From positions 62,001 to 126,000 of the forward strand of contig CAAFTU010000069.1 of NCBI GenBank assembly GCA_900766005.1: a DNA stretch of 64,000 bases. The letters run 5' to 3'. The position numbers and the translations under genes are program-made. The notes below the pieces were generated by a model that was not told the origin of the DNA, made no database searches, and saw only the letters and a program-made list of their open reading frames with translations. Every line of letters begins with the position of its first letter. The stretch's first letter is position 1. The stretch is from an uncultured Bacteroides sp. GTDB lineage: Bacteria; Bacteroidota; Bacteroidia; Bacteroidales; Bacteroidaceae. This document shows positions 35,209 to 44,753 of the stretch, one piece after another.

Positions 35209-36162
35209 CTAACTTAATCGTATACCCAATTCTATTGTTCGTTTGCCTCCAGAACTGGAAAATTCAGTAGTGACAGACCTGACATAATATTGCCCGTCCT
35301 TATATTCATAGTCTGCATCATGCAGCTGTGCAACATCTCCCGGCTGACAGTAAGGTATCATCCATGTTGTTATCGTCCCGTCATATCCGTCAAATGAAAA
35401 TCTCTTTACCTCGGATTCTCCACGCTGCTTCATTGAAGCATCATCACTCGAAGCAGACCTGACTTCTACACGATCACCACCTGTGGCACCAACTTCATAT
35501 TCTTTCACTTTCCCATCTGGTAAAAGAGCTTTCACCACTACGCGTACCTTACGATCTTCAGCACGTCTGTATGTCAAGTCACACTCTTCGATGTTATAAG
35601 CAAAATCATAATATACGTCATTACCTTTCTTAGAGGCCGGTGGATGAATGTGAAGAACATTTCCTTGCAGATATATATCTGCTCCGCATTCTTCCTGCAC
35701 TTTCTTCAGGACATCATATCCAGTAGCTGTATGGATGACAAACTTTTCATACTTCCAGGTGTAATCGCAGTCGATCTCATAACCGCCCCCTATACCTTCC
35801 ACCACTTTTTTCAACAACGTATCGAGCGTCACATTATTCATCACTTCATCCGGTATCGGGACACGGAACTTAAACAAGTCATCTTCACACTCCAGAGTAA
35901 TGCTTCCGTTATCTGTAGCCACCCGCTGCACATATCCTGTAAATTCATCTTTCAGTCCGGTTTCCAAATATCCCAGTTTTACAGTTATCCGGTCACCCCG
36001 ATGAATCATACTTTCAATATTCAACGCTTTGTTATATTCCGATGCCGGAAGCGTTACAACAGCTGTATCGGCAAGAAGCTCGACACTTCTGTGTATCTCT
36101 ACGCTATCCAGCATACCCAGCCGGAAATCACCTACCTGTATGTCATAGCCCATTGTATACAT
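35209..36162 (-). CDS. Baseplate hub protein (late control D-like, Mu gp44 type)
   Basis: The 317-residue protein shows the gpD-like hub layout: an N-terminal strand-rich part with IHRGDRITVKLGYLETGLKDEFTGYV (shortened motif: DRITVKLGY), a central YDVLKKVQEECGADIYLQGN, and a C-terminal DRVEVRSASSDD followed by strand-rich residues. The hub trimer carries the spike. The order tape measure - adaptor - hub - spike agrees with Mu. Confidence 0.82.
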   Translation of the reverse strand: MYTMGYDIQVGDFRLGMLDSVEIHRSVELLADTAVVTLPASEYNKALNIESMIHRGDRITVKLGYLETGLKDEFTGYVQRVATDNGSITLECEDDLFKFRVPIPDEVMNNVTLDTLLKKVVEGIGGGYEIDCDYTWKYEKFVIHTATGYDVLKKVQEECGADIYLQGNVLHIHPPASKKGNDVYYDFAYNIEECDLTYRRAEDRKVRVVVKALLPDGKVKEYEVGATGGDRVEVRSASSDDASMKQRGESEVKRFSFDGYDGTITTWMIPYCQPGDVAQLHDADYEYKDGQYYVRSVTTEFSSSGGKRTIELGIRLS

Positions 36163-36163
36163 A

Positions 36164-36772
36164 TCATTTCAAGTCACTACGTTTCAGCAGCAGCTTATAC
36201 GTATCATCACTGTAGGCGGATATCGAATAAGCCTGGTTCTGTACCCCTGCCGTAAATGGAAATTCATAATTTTCTATCACTATCTGATTAATACTATATA
36301 ATTCGAATAGAGGACAACGGACTTTCAGTTTAGCCGACTCGCATAAGGATTTGAGCTTCTGTACATCTTTGCCAGGATAATCATTTTGGGTAAGATTCAT
36401 GAGCACTCCTTCTATCTTAATCTGATAATCATCCTGAGTCCATCTCTCCTTGATGCTTCCCCGGATCTTTCCTTTTGACACCTGACGACGCACAATAATA
36501 TTCTTACCGATAATCGTAATCAGCGGTTCAATCGGAAGAAGCCACCATTCACCGCCTTCCGGCTGGACCTCCAGCGGAAAACGCATCGGAACACCCAGTG
36601 CATTAGTACGCACCATATCTTCCAGTTCTGCTTCATCCAGTTTCATCAGATCCGTATAATCATCCGGATCTTCTTGACCTACTACAGGGTTCTTAAACAA
36701 CCAGTATGGAGGCACCTTCAGCCCTATTGTACGAGCCGCTATATTACCCAATATAAATTTACTTACACTCAT
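36164..36772 (-). CDS. Tail adaptor protein (DUF6046-like)
   Basis: The 202-residue beta-rich protein with EGGEWWLLPIEPLITIIGKN and ENYEFPFTAGVQNQAY recalls the DUF6046 family of Bacteroides Mu-like phages. It sits where Mu encodes gp43, between tape measure and hub, so a tail-tip adaptor is likely. It overlaps the tape measure gene by 4 bp. Confidence 0.65.
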   Translation of the reverse strand: MSVSKFILGNIAARTIGLKVPPYWLFKNPVVGQEDPDDYTDLMKLDEAELEDMVRTNALGVPMRFPLEVQPEGGEWWLLPIEPLITIIGKNIIVRRQVSKGKIRGSIKERWTQDDYQIKIEGVLMNLTQNDYPGKDVQKLKSLCESAKLKVRCPLFELYSINQIVIENYEFPFTAGVQNQAYSISAYSDDTYKLLLKRSDLK

Positions 36773-38481
36773 CTTGCTGCCGACATTGCTGTTTCAAGAC
36801 TACGGTTTATACACTCCAGGACAATGCGCTGAATTTCTGCCGTATCAGCCTTATCCATCATCGTGACATTCAGGTAGTCAAAGAATTTGGTTATATTCAC
36901 TGTTATCTGCGTATTTCTGGTACCTCCGGTAGTAATATCATTGGCTTTCCCGGATACATTATTCTGAACCGGTTTTACCGGTGATGTACTACTGCTTTCA
37001 GTACCAGCAGCTGCTTTTGAATCGCTAATCATCGCTTCCTTGGCTTTTTGCTTAGCCAGTTCACGAGACAAATGCTGTTGATAAAGAGTTCCTGTATTAC
37101 TCATTATCGCAGATGTCTTTCCGGCAAATTTTTGTGCAGATTCAACGCCCAACAGTTTTTTTGAACCTGATTGTGCCTGCTGCCAAGCACCTTCAAAATC
37201 TCCTTTTATCAAGGATTTCAATGCTTTTCCAACAGCGCCGATACCATCTACGATTTCCCAGAAACGGTCTACCACAGCATCTTTTATTGCATTTCCAAAT
37301 CCCTTCATTGTATCCCATACGGTAAGAATGAATGCACGGAATCCGGCAAATTTGTTCCAGCAATAAATAACACCGGCCGTAAGAGCCGAGACAGCTGCTA
37401 TTACAAGCCCTATCGGATTAGCCGACATAGCAATATTAAGCAGCCATTGTATTTTTTCGGCCGCCATCATAGCCGTTACCTGTGCCCACTGTGCTATCGT
37501 CCATCCTTTAAGGATCGTTGTGCTGACAAACATATAAGTGTTATATCCGGCCCATGCAGCTGCGGCTGTATAGATATAAGGCGCTAAAGTCTGGAAGTTA
37601 TCGACCATCCATCTTACGCCCTTTTCCATACTTTTAATTAATGGCAAAGAGTGTGTCATTATATTGCTGAGAGCGTCAAATGAAGGTATCAGTAAAGGCT
37701 CTATTACCTTGTAAAGACTTAATAAAGTATCTTTAAACTGATCTCCCAGCTGTCCAAATCTACCAAAAGGAGTCTGAGCAATGCGGTCTACCATACCATA
37801 GTATTTTCCTCCCTGACTGGTAGCCGCCTGCATGGCTTGTACCATAAGGTCAAAGCTTATGTTTCCTTTGCTCATTTCATCCTTCAGCTCAGCCATAGAC
37901 TTTCCTGTCAGTTTCGCTATGTCATTAAGCGGATTATATCCGTTACTGATAAGCTGAAACAAATCCTGTCCCTGCAATTTTCCGGCAGCCGCCACCTGAG
38001 AGAATACCAAAGATAAGCCTTTGAATCTTTCAGAATTACCCATAGCGATATCTCCGAGCATCTTCAGTGAAGGGATTATCTTCTGCTGTTCCACTCCAAA
38101 ACCAAGCATAGTCTGCGCAGCCTCCTGCACTCCAAGGCGTGAATAAGGAGAATCTGCCGCATATCGGTTCATCTGGTTCAGCATGTCAGCCGCTTTCTGC
38201 TGTGATCCTAACATCACCTCAAACGATACAGCTGTACGGTCAGCATCCATTCCCAGCTTTGAAACGACTCCAATACCTGCAGTCATTGCCACAATCGGAT
38301 TTGTAAAAAAATCCGCACCAGGCAAGGACATTATTGCCGTTCTCAGCTTTCCGCCTATCGTAGACGACAAGCGGTCTGCCGAACGATCGGCAGCATTCAG
38401 CCGTTCCTGCAAGCGTGTTACCTGACCGATAACACCATTATCCTTGCTTCGGATGTCTATCAGAAATTGGAGAATGTTCAT
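36769..38481 (-). CDS. Tail tape measure protein
   Basis: The 570-residue protein has a tape-measure domain with the signature DADRTAVSFEVMLGSQQKAADML (shortened: FEVMLGSQQKAADML, about 87) and AADSPYSRLGVQEAAQTMLGFG (about 108-129). A Gly/Ala-rich membrane-like stretch follows (about 305-375), then a Lys-rich C-terminal part. It sets tail length and is injected with the DNA. Its start is 2 bp after the frameshifted chaperone stop. Confidence 0.88.
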   Translation of the reverse strand: MNILQFLIDIRSKDNGVIGQVTRLQERLNAADRSADRLSSTIGGKLRTAIMSLPGADFFTNPIVAMTAGIGVVSKLGMDADRTAVSFEVMLGSQQKAADMLNQMNRYAADSPYSRLGVQEAAQTMLGFGVEQQKIIPSLKMLGDIAMGNSERFKGLSLVFSQVAAAGKLQGQDLFQLISNGYNPLNDIAKLTGKSMAELKDEMSKGNISFDLMVQAMQAATSQGGKYYGMVDRIAQTPFGRFGQLGDQFKDTLLSLYKVIEPLLIPSFDALSNIMTHSLPLIKSMEKGVRWMVDNFQTLAPYIYTAAAAWAGYNTYMFVSTTILKGWTIAQWAQVTAMMAAEKIQWLLNIAMSANPIGLVIAAVSALTAGVIYCWNKFAGFRAFILTVWDTMKGFGNAIKDAVVDRFWEIVDGIGAVGKALKSLIKGDFEGAWQQAQSGSKKLLGVESAQKFAGKTSAIMSNTGTLYQQHLSRELAKQKAKEAMISDSKAAAGTESSSTSPVKPVQNNVSGKANDITTGGTRNTQITVNITKFFDYLNVTMMDKADTAEIQRIVLECINRSLETAMSAAR

Positions 38482-38482
38482 A

Positions 38483-38952
38483 TTACCTGTTTGCTTTTGC
38501 TTCGTTTTTTCGAATATCTGCCAGCTGCGCTATTGTCTGTGCCCACTCTTCATCAGTCAACGTATCAGGATCTATGTGCAGGTAATACCGTAACATGGTA
38601 TTATAATATCCTACCCAATTAGCCTGAAAAGTCCCGTCCGCGTCCTCTACAATTTTTTTAACTCAGCCTGTTTTACTTCACTCATGCTTTCAATCTGCGC
38701 CGATACAGCGAAGAAATATGAATCGACTGTCTTGATTTCGTTATCTCCATCAATCCAGCATACGTTCAGCATGGCTTCCTGCAGTTTGATAGGATCTTTT
38801 CCTCCGTTACTTGCAATCATCGCATAAGAGTAATCCTGGCGCTTAGGCTTGTGAAGTACACAAGATTTGTCGTCTACAGTGACTTCAAATACGTTGTTTT
38901 CACCCCATTTCTCTTTCCACGATTTAAGCTGTTCTTCTGTGTATTTAAACAT
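38483..38952 (-). CDS. Tail assembly chaperone, -1 frameshift product (gpGT-like)
   Basis: The zero-frame protein ends in TTA AAA AAA TTG TAG. Slipping -1 on the A AAA AAA heptamer opens a 56-residue extension beginning IVEDADGTFQANWVGYY and ending KNEAKANR before TAA at 38485-38483. The extension frame has no start codon near its beginning (first ATG after about 20 codons), so frameshifting is the simplest expression route. Fusion length is 156 residues. Long-tailed phages use this fusion with the short form to load the tape measure protein. Confidence 0.75.
38647..38952 (-). CDS. Tail assembly chaperone, short form (gpG-like)
   Basis: The 101-residue protein (MFKYTEEQLKSWKEKWGENN...) has acidic helices and the size and position of a tail chaperone between tube and tape measure. 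Its last codons contain the seven-A slippery run (38653-38659). It assists tape-measure folding and tail tube polymerisation. Confidence 0.75.
   Translation of the reverse strand: MFKYTEEQLKSWKEKWGENNVFEVTVDDKSCVLHKPKRQDYSYAMIASNGGKDPIKLQEAMLNVCWIDGDNEIKTVDSYFFAVSAQIESMSEVKQAELKKL
38653..38659 (-). other. Programmed -1 frameshift site A AAA AAA
   Basis: In the zero frame the sequence reads TTA AAA AAA TTG TAG, so both tRNAs can re-pair after a one-base backward slip, and a stop codon follows one codon later. Confidence 0.75.
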
Positions 38953-38970
38953 ATTTTAATCAGTTTTTAA

Positions 38971-39393
38971 TTATACATATCCGTTAATGATATCCAGCGC
39001 AATGCCGGGCAATTCATGTTCCGAAAACTTATCTCCCTGATTCATACCTTTGGGAATTTCGGTAAATTCAAAACCCTTAATCAAATCAGTAACAATTACG
39101 TCACCTTTAGTAGGATTTCCGTATGATACCAGAATATCGGTCTGAACGTCGAGAGCATCACCACCGGCTGCAATTTCCAGGGCTTCCAGTTCACTCTGCA
39201 AAAGAGTGATAGAACCCTCATAGCTCTTGTTTCCGCGCTGGATACTGTGCGGTTTGTTCCCTTTAGCATACAAGGCTTCTTTCTCCTGTTTTTTTACATA
39301 AGAAATAGCCCTAAATTTAGTCACAGGACGACCGGCTACTATTGCCGTAATGTCACTGTACTCATACTCTTTACTGTTAAATACTTCTGCCAT
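38971..39393 (-). CDS. Putative tail tube protein
   Basis: The start MAEVFNSKEYEYSD (39393) is preferred since an upstream in-frame ATG lies within the sheath gene. The 140-residue beta-rich protein with SYEGSITLLQSELEALEIAAGG fits a tube subunit, and its place between sheath and chaperone matches Mu gp40. No unmistakable motif is present. Confidence 0.65.
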   Translation of the reverse strand: MAEVFNSKEYEYSDITAIVAGRPVTKFRAISYVKKQEKEALYAKGNKPHSIQRGNKSYEGSITLLQSELEALEIAAGGDALDVQTDILVSYGNPTKGDVIVTDLIKGFEFTEIPKGMNQGDKFSEHELPGIALDIINGYV

Positions 39394-39397
39394 ACCG

Positions 39398-40594
39398 TTA
39401 TGCATTAGTCTGTACACTGAATCCTAATTCCATCACTACGTTACGGGCATATCCGTATGGACGCACCTTCAATGTCATGTTGATAGTAGAGGTGGCCAGT
39501 ACATTCTGCGTAGGATCAATATAGCAGGTTGCCCCACTTTCTCCTGCAGACGTATCTGCACTTAATTCACCTTTTGCCGTCATCTGCGCATTAATAGCAC
39601 TTTCCACAGTAGACTGCCAGCTTTTCAAAACACCGGTCTGCATCGTTCCGTCCTGATTGACATATACTTCATCCAGCAAGAAGTCAAGAATAGTATTATA
39701 TGCAATCCGGTATGCCTTGTCGATGACACGCCGATTAGCCAGATGTGCATAATCGTCAGTATTCTTAACACACAAGCGGTCATCGGTAAAGAAATAACCG
39801 GAACGTCCTACATAAGTACGCGGAGTAATATATCCCTTGTCGTAAATGGCAGCAATATCGTCCATGCTGTCTTCTACCGGATCGCTTCCCAGATACATCA
39901 CATCCGGATAAAGAGAACCGTCGCGCACACGTCCGATGTTACGCTGTACTGGAGAGATAGCCACACGTCCGGCAAAAAGTCCCATAGCGGCTCCATCGCT
40001 GTCTTTCACGGTGTCACCGATAACGATGCATACGCGGTTGTCTTCACCGTCCTTCAAGTCTTTAAGCGAAGAAGCATCTTTATAACTCCTGCCTTCCAAT
40101 GCAATAAAAATCGGGGCATATAAATCTGTAGTAGCCCATTCGGCCAAAGCCTGTGCTTTCGTCAAAGCGGTAAAAACATCCGGATCAAGTCCTTCAGTTG
40201 CTTCCACTTCTTCAGCGTCCGGATCACGTGCAATAATCAATCCGCGAAGAGCGCCTTTCTGGCTTTGAAGCAATCCACGCAGCGCACCGCTATTCTTATC
40301 GCACAGATCTGTCATTTTTGTAGTTTTGGCCACTGCATAGATTACTACCGGAGTTCCTTCCTCTGCTTCCTGATAAAACTCCTGTACCATTTTGTACAGT
40401 CCGGCATTATTCTCTTTTGTCACTCCCAAATCAGTCAGTGCAAGCAACCGTCGAATAGTATATGCCGTATTCAGTTTGAAAGTCTCAGAAACTTCCGTAC
40501 CGCCGCACACCAGCGCCAGCAGACCGTCCTGACTTGCAGAGACGATACCCAGCTGCCCGTTCAAAAACTTAATCGAAATCTTAGGTAATGCCAT
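39398..40594 (-). CDS. Tail sheath protein (DUF2586-like)
   Basis: The 398-residue protein resembles the DUF2586 sheath-like family. It has a central GVTKENNAGLYKMVQEFYQEA, a RVAISPVQRNIGRVRDGSLYP block (shortened: PVQRNIGRVRDG), a GYITPRTYVGRSGYFFTDDR segment, and a C-terminal domain ending in a polymerising strand. It forms the contractile sheath, so the tail is of the myovirus type like Mu. It is 14 bp from the capsid gene upstream. Confidence 0.78.
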   Translation of the reverse strand: MALPKISIKFLNGQLGIVSASQDGLLALVCGGTEVSETFKLNTAYTIRRLLALTDLGVTKENNAGLYKMVQEFYQEAEEGTPVVIYAVAKTTKMTDLCDKNSGALRGLLQSQKGALRGLIIARDPDAEEVEATEGLDPDVFTALTKAQALAEWATTDLYAPIFIALEGRSYKDASSLKDLKDGEDNRVCIVIGDTVKDSDGAAMGLFAGRVAISPVQRNIGRVRDGSLYPDVMYLGSDPVEDSMDDIAAIYDKGYITPRTYVGRSGYFFTDDRLCVKNTDDYAHLANRRVIDKAYRIAYNTILDFLLDEVYVNQDGTMQTGVLKSWQSTVESAINAQMTAKGELSADTSAGESGATCYIDPTQNVLATSTINMTLKVRPYGYARNVVMELGFSVQTNA

Positions 40595-40608
40595 AAGCGG
40601 TCCTCCTG

Positions 40609-41517
40609 TTATTCAGCTGCATCCTGTACCAGCGCATATACGCCTTTCTTGTCGTTACGGCGGATAGTACCACCAACACGAACAAGGAAAGAATAGATGT
40701 CACCATAGTACAGAGGATTATCCATGCTGTCGAACATTTTGACTTCTCCCATCGCACGTGAAAGAGAATTTACATGCCATGCCAGACCGGCAGCATTATC
40801 ATCAGTGTTTCCTCCTGCGCTCCATTTTGCCAATGTACCTCCAGTTGCGTATCTGAGCACCTGAGAACGCTGCATTACGTTGAATGAGAACAACTTTCCC
40901 AGAATACCTCTCTGTGCATCTGCAGATGCAAAGAACGCACGCTGGTCGCCTTCTGTCAAATCGTCAAGCAACTGTGCATACATGTATGCATCAAGCAGCA
41001 GATAACGGTCATTCTGAGGGATATTGTCCGCATTGAACTTGGTCATAAGTGACAGCACATCAGCTTTTACCAGAGCCTTTCTGTTGCCTGTAGCAGACGG
41101 TGTGTAGGCAGTCACTTTTTGGATTCCTGTTGTGCGAACAAAATGATCACTATCAGGCGACCAGTTATACAACATCTGTTCTGAAGCTTTTTCAATCAGT
41201 TCAGCACGGTCCTGACTGATTACGCTGTTACGTTTGCTGTAGCTCAGTTCTACAGTATCCGCATGAGGGATATAGATCGGATCTGAAGTCAATTCGTTCA
41301 GCGTGTATTCTACATCTACATCCGTACGCTTTTTGGCAGTAGCCGGAATTGTTGAACGGTCAATTTCTACCTTACTCGGCGCGCCTGCATTCGGAATGTG
41401 TACCTTCTTTCCCTGATTAACGTACATATCATCGTTAACCGCCTTGCTCATAAATGAGTTATCGGCAAACAGACCTTCAACGATCGTGTTCTGCCAAAGT
41501 TCTTTTTGAATAGCCAT
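40609..41517 (-). CDS. Major capsid protein
   Basis: The 302-residue protein starts MAIQKELWQNTIVEGLFADNS and contains VDVEYTLNELTSDPIYIPHAD and RYLLLDAYMYAQLLDDLTEG. These are typical of Mu-like or HK97-fold capsid proteins in Bacteroides phages. It is 2 bp downstream of the protease/scaffold gene, the usual order. Confidence 0.82.
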   Translation of the reverse strand: MAIQKELWQNTIVEGLFADNSFMSKAVNDDMYVNQGKKVHIPNAGAPSKVEIDRSTIPATAKKRTDVDVEYTLNELTSDPIYIPHADTVELSYSKRNSVISQDRAELIEKASEQMLYNWSPDSDHFVRTTGIQKVTAYTPSATGNRKALVKADVLSLMTKFNADNIPQNDRYLLLDAYMYAQLLDDLTEGDQRAFFASADAQRGILGKLFSFNVMQRSQVLRYATGGTLAKWSAGGNTDDNAAGLAWHVNSLSRAMGEVKMFDSMDNPLYYGDIYSFLVRVGGTIRRNDKKGVYALVQDAAE

Positions 41518-41519
41518 GA

Positions 41520-42617
41520 TTATTTACCAAATTTTTCGTTAAACTTCTTTTTGAAAAGATCCGGATGCTGTTCTTTCAGTTCAGCCAGTCTTTCTGCCTT
41601 GTCAATCTCGTCCCAGCTCATATTTTCCAGATCTTTTGTTCCGGCTGCCGGTGAACCGGTGTGCAAAATATCTTCCACGCGTACTGTTCCTTTCTTCGGC
41701 ATCTCTTCAATCGCCTTACGGGTATTTGCCTCGTCAGCCATCATAAGGTTCAAAAATGTAGGCATCTGTTCCTTGGTAATCTTGCCTTCTGCAACAGCCT
41801 GATTCAAGAACGCCTGGTGAGCTGTTTTTTTACTTTCAGCAATCTGGTTAGTAAGTTCAGTAATCTTAGCTTCCAGAGCCGGTACCTTAGCCGCCTGATT
41901 CTCCATAGTGGTAATGTGTCTCAGCATGTCGTCTTCGTTTGCCAGGTTAGCAAATGAAGGGCGCTTCTTCAATTCGTTGATAAAATCCATATCTTTTGTT
42001 TTTTGTGGCTCAGTGAGCCGGTTCATAAAATAGTTATATACTTCTGTGTTAGTAGCATTTTCCGACAGGCTTTCTCCCGTATCAATTATTCCGTCAATCA
42101 TTCCCATGGCCAAAGCTTCCTGAGCCGATATCCAGTGTTCCTGTCCGTCAAAATATTTAGCCCTGACATCATCCGGTTTCATGCGGCATCGTGTTGCAAT
42201 CATGTTGGCCAGATCATTTTCAAGTTCCTCTGCTACGTCTGCTGCCTTACGCAATTCATCAGCAGTGCCATAACTTCCTCCAGACACACGGTGCAGCATG
42301 ATACGTGCATATTTGTTCATATACAGCGGTTTTCCGCACAAGGCAATAATGCCGGCGATACTGGCCGCCAATCCGTCAATATATATCGTAATATCCGCCT
42401 TAACAGTACGCAGCGCATTGTAGATGGCAATGCCGCTAAAGACATCGCCACCCTTGGAATGTATGTGAACGTCTATTTTGCCGTATGCAGCAGCCAACTC
42501 CATAAGCTCCGTGACAACACGCTCGCTGTCTACCTTTTCGCCGTTGCCTACATTCCCGTACATCAATACGCTAACTGTCCCGTTCCCGGGTATTTCATTT
42601 GCAAAAACCTTTTTCAT
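41520..42617 (-). CDS. ClpP-like head maturation protease fused to scaffold
   Basis: The 365-residue protein has a ClpP-type domain (about 1-185). The nucleophile Ser is in IDGLAASIAGIIAL (about 86), the His in RIMLHRVSGGSYG (about 109), and the SKGGDVFSGIAIYNAL motif is at about 54-69. A helical scaffold region follows (about 205-330). Mu encodes protease and scaffold as overlapping products of one gene, which fits. It starts the leftward late operon. Confidence 0.88.
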   Translation of the reverse strand: MKKVFANEIPGNGTVSVLMYGNVGNGEKVDSERVVTELMELAAAYGKIDVHIHSKGGDVFSGIAIYNALRTVKADITIYIDGLAASIAGIIALCGKPLYMNKYARIMLHRVSGGSYGTADELRKAADVAEELENDLANMIATRCRMKPDDVRAKYFDGQEHWISAQEALAMGMIDGIIDTGESLSENATNTEVYNYFMNRLTEPQKTKDMDFINELKKRPSFANLANEDDMLRHITTMENQAAKVPALEAKITELTNQIAESKKTAHQAFLNQAVAEGKITKEQMPTFLNLMMADEANTRKAIEEMPKKGTVRVEDILHTGSPAAGTKDLENMSWDEIDKAERLAELKEQHPDLFKKKFNEKFGK

Positions 42618-42771
42618 ATTCGTTATTTTCTCTGTTGCAAAATTCGCGAAACTACATAAGCTGATGAAACGGCATTTTCACGGTGCAACGATAATACGGC
42701 ATGATGCAAACGCAGTTTTACCGGTTCACCTTATAATCCGAAATTTGTTCTGTAATAAATTGATATAAAAT
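42618..42771. promoter_or_regulatory. Divergent late control region
   Basis: This 154-bp region separates the leftward capsid/tail operon from the rightward packaging operon. It has no consensus -33/-7 pair on either strand, suggesting activator-dependent late promoters. It contains ACGGCAT twice (42669 and 42696, period 27), the palindrome TTCGCGAA (42642-42649) and ACCGGT. Which protein acts here is unknown. Confidence 0.5.
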
Positions 42772-43218
42772 ATGGCAGACCTTAAAAGTGAACAGAAAAA
42801 GATGCTGGCGCGAGAACTTTACATGATAGGGAATAACACATTCGAAGAAATTGCGCAAAAAGTAGGCGCACAGCGTCAGACTATCAGTCGCTGGGCAAAG
42901 GCCGGTAAATGGGACGCCTTAAAAACCGGTATGAGCATCACACGTGAACAATCTCTGAAGAATATGTATCAGCAACTTGACGAAATGAATTCCGCTATTC
43001 TTGCAAGAGATCCTGGTAAAAGACATCCAGATACAAAAGAAGCGGATGTAATGGCAAAATTGGCTACAGCAATTAAGAAGCTGGAAAATGATGTCGGCAT
43101 CAGCGATATTATCAGTGTCGGAATGCGTTTTGGCGAATTCCTTCGACGCATAGATCTGGATAAGGCAAAAGAGTATGTAAAACTGTGGGACGTGTTCCTG
43201 AAAGAACAGATCAAGTGA
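42772..43218 (+). CDS. Terminase small subunit (DUF1804-like)
   Basis: The 148-residue protein has an N-terminal HTH (FEEIAQKVGAQRQTISRWAKAGKWDAL, in part; about 19-45) followed by helices for oligomerisation, as in small terminases of Mu-like phages. The terminase large subunit starts 1 bp after its stop. It begins the rightward late operon. Confidence 0.82.
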   Translation: MADLKSEQKKMLARELYMIGNNTFEEIAQKVGAQRQTISRWAKAGKWDALKTGMSITREQSLKNMYQQLDEMNSAILARDPGKRHPDTKEADVMAKLATAIKKLENDVGISDIISVGMRFGEFLRRIDLDKAKEYVKLWDVFLKEQIK

Positions 43219-43219
43219 T

Positions 43220-44752
43220 ATGGCTACCTACGAAGAAAAACAGAAGCTGAAGGAATGGGAAGAATACCGCCGCGACATTGAATGTGCCACTCCCGTAGAA
43301 GTGAACATGACGGAAGCGGAGAAAACCAAGAAGAAAATGTATCTGGAGGCTCACCCCGTGGAATGGATACAGTATTTCTTCCCAATGTACGCCAAATATC
43401 CTTTTGCAAAATTCCAGATTAAAGCCATCAAGCGCATACTGGAGCACGACGAATGGTTTGAAGTACTGAGCTGGAGCCGTGAGAGTGCAAAGAGTACTAT
43501 CGTAATGTTCTGCGTAATGTATCTGGCACTTACCGGAAGAAAGAAGAATGTTATCCTAGCAAGCGCTACCGAAACTAGTGCTGAAAAACTTTTGCGACCT
43601 TATAAGGCAAACTTTGAGTCAAACGGAAGAATCAAGGCTTTTTACGGAGAGCAGCCTGTCATAGGGCAGTGGACCGACACGGAGTTTGTCTGCAAGTGTG
43701 GATGTGCGTTTACTGGCGTGGGTGCGGGTAATGCTCCACGTGGTACCCGTAACGGCGCGGCTCGTCCGGATGTGTTGCTGGTAGATGACTTCGACACCGA
43801 CGTAGACTGCCGTAACCCTGACACTCTTAATAAAAAATGGAAATGGTGGGAAAAAGCTCTTTACCCTACGCGTTCCGTGTCCGAAAAGACACTGGTTATC
43901 TTCTGCGGAAATATCATTGCCAAAGACACCTGCGTAGCACGAGCCGGTGGCATGGCAGATCACTGGGATATAGTGAATCTGGTAGACAAAAACGGAAAAA
44001 GCAACTGGCCCGAAAAGAACACACAAGAAGCCATCGAGCGCATCCGCAAAAGTATCAGCAAGGCTTCTTTTGAAGGCGAATACATGAATAACCCCGTAAC
44101 GGAAGGCGATATCTTTCACAACCTGCCCTACGGGAAAGTTCCTTCGCTGAAGAAGTTTAAATTCGTTGTAATATACGGTGATCCTGCCTACAGCAACAGC
44201 AAGAACAAAGCCAGCTCGACAAAAGCAGTCTGGGCGTGCGGAAAGATACGCAGTACGTACTATATTATCAAAGGCTTTGTCGGACGTGTAACCAATGCGG
44301 AGTATATCGACTGGTTCTACCAGCTCCGTAAGTACATCGGCAGTCAGTGCACCGTCTACTGTTACCAGGAAAACAATACCCTGCAAGATCCTTTCTTTGA
44401 GCAGGTATTCAAACCTCTGATACGTGAGCAGAACGAGCAGCGCAAGGATAATCTATACATAAAAGGTGACGGACGCAGCAAGATGGATAAGGCCACGCGT
44501 ATAGAAGCCAACCTGGAACCTATCGACAGGAACGGGATGTGGGTATTTAACGAAGAAGAAAAGGATAACCCGCACATGAAAGAACTGCGCGAACAGTTTA
44601 GTCTGTTCGAACTTACACTGCCTTATCCCGCCGATGGTCCCGACTGTATAGAAGGATGCTTCAATATAATCAATGAGAAAATAAAAGAACTCGATCCCGG
44701 TGTAACCATCGGCTACAGCGAGTTCAAAGACAGTAACCCTTACAGATGGTGA
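43220..44752 (+). CDS. Terminase large subunit (Mu gp28-like)
   Basis: The 510-residue packaging motor has an ATPase domain with a divergent P-loop (SWSRESAKST, about 84-93) and Walker B VLLVDDFD (about 185-192), then a nuclease domain with an acidic start VVIYGDPAYS (about 313). FCGNIIAKDT fits the coupling motif. It fills procapsids headful-wise. The following gene starts 1 bp later. Confidence 0.88.
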   Translation: MATYEEKQKLKEWEEYRRDIECATPVEVNMTEAEKTKKKMYLEAHPVEWIQYFFPMYAKYPFAKFQIKAIKRILEHDEWFEVLSWSRESAKSTIVMFCVMYLALTGRKKNVILASATETSAEKLLRPYKANFESNGRIKAFYGEQPVIGQWTDTEFVCKCGCAFTGVGAGNAPRGTRNGAARPDVLLVDDFDTDVDCRNPDTLNKKWKWWEKALYPTRSVSEKTLVIFCGNIIAKDTCVARAGGMADHWDIVNLVDKNGKSNWPEKNTQEAIERIRKSISKASFEGEYMNNPVTEGDIFHNLPYGKVPSLKKFKFVVIYGDPAYSNSKNKASSTKAVWACGKIRSTYYIIKGFVGRVTNAEYIDWFYQLRKYIGSQCTVYCYQENNTLQDPFFEQVFKPLIREQNEQRKDNLYIKGDGRSKMDKATRIEANLEPIDRNGMWVFNEEEKDNPHMKELREQFSLFELTLPYPADGPDCIEGCFNIINEKIKELDPGVTIGYSEFKDSNPYRW

Positions 44753-44753
44753 T

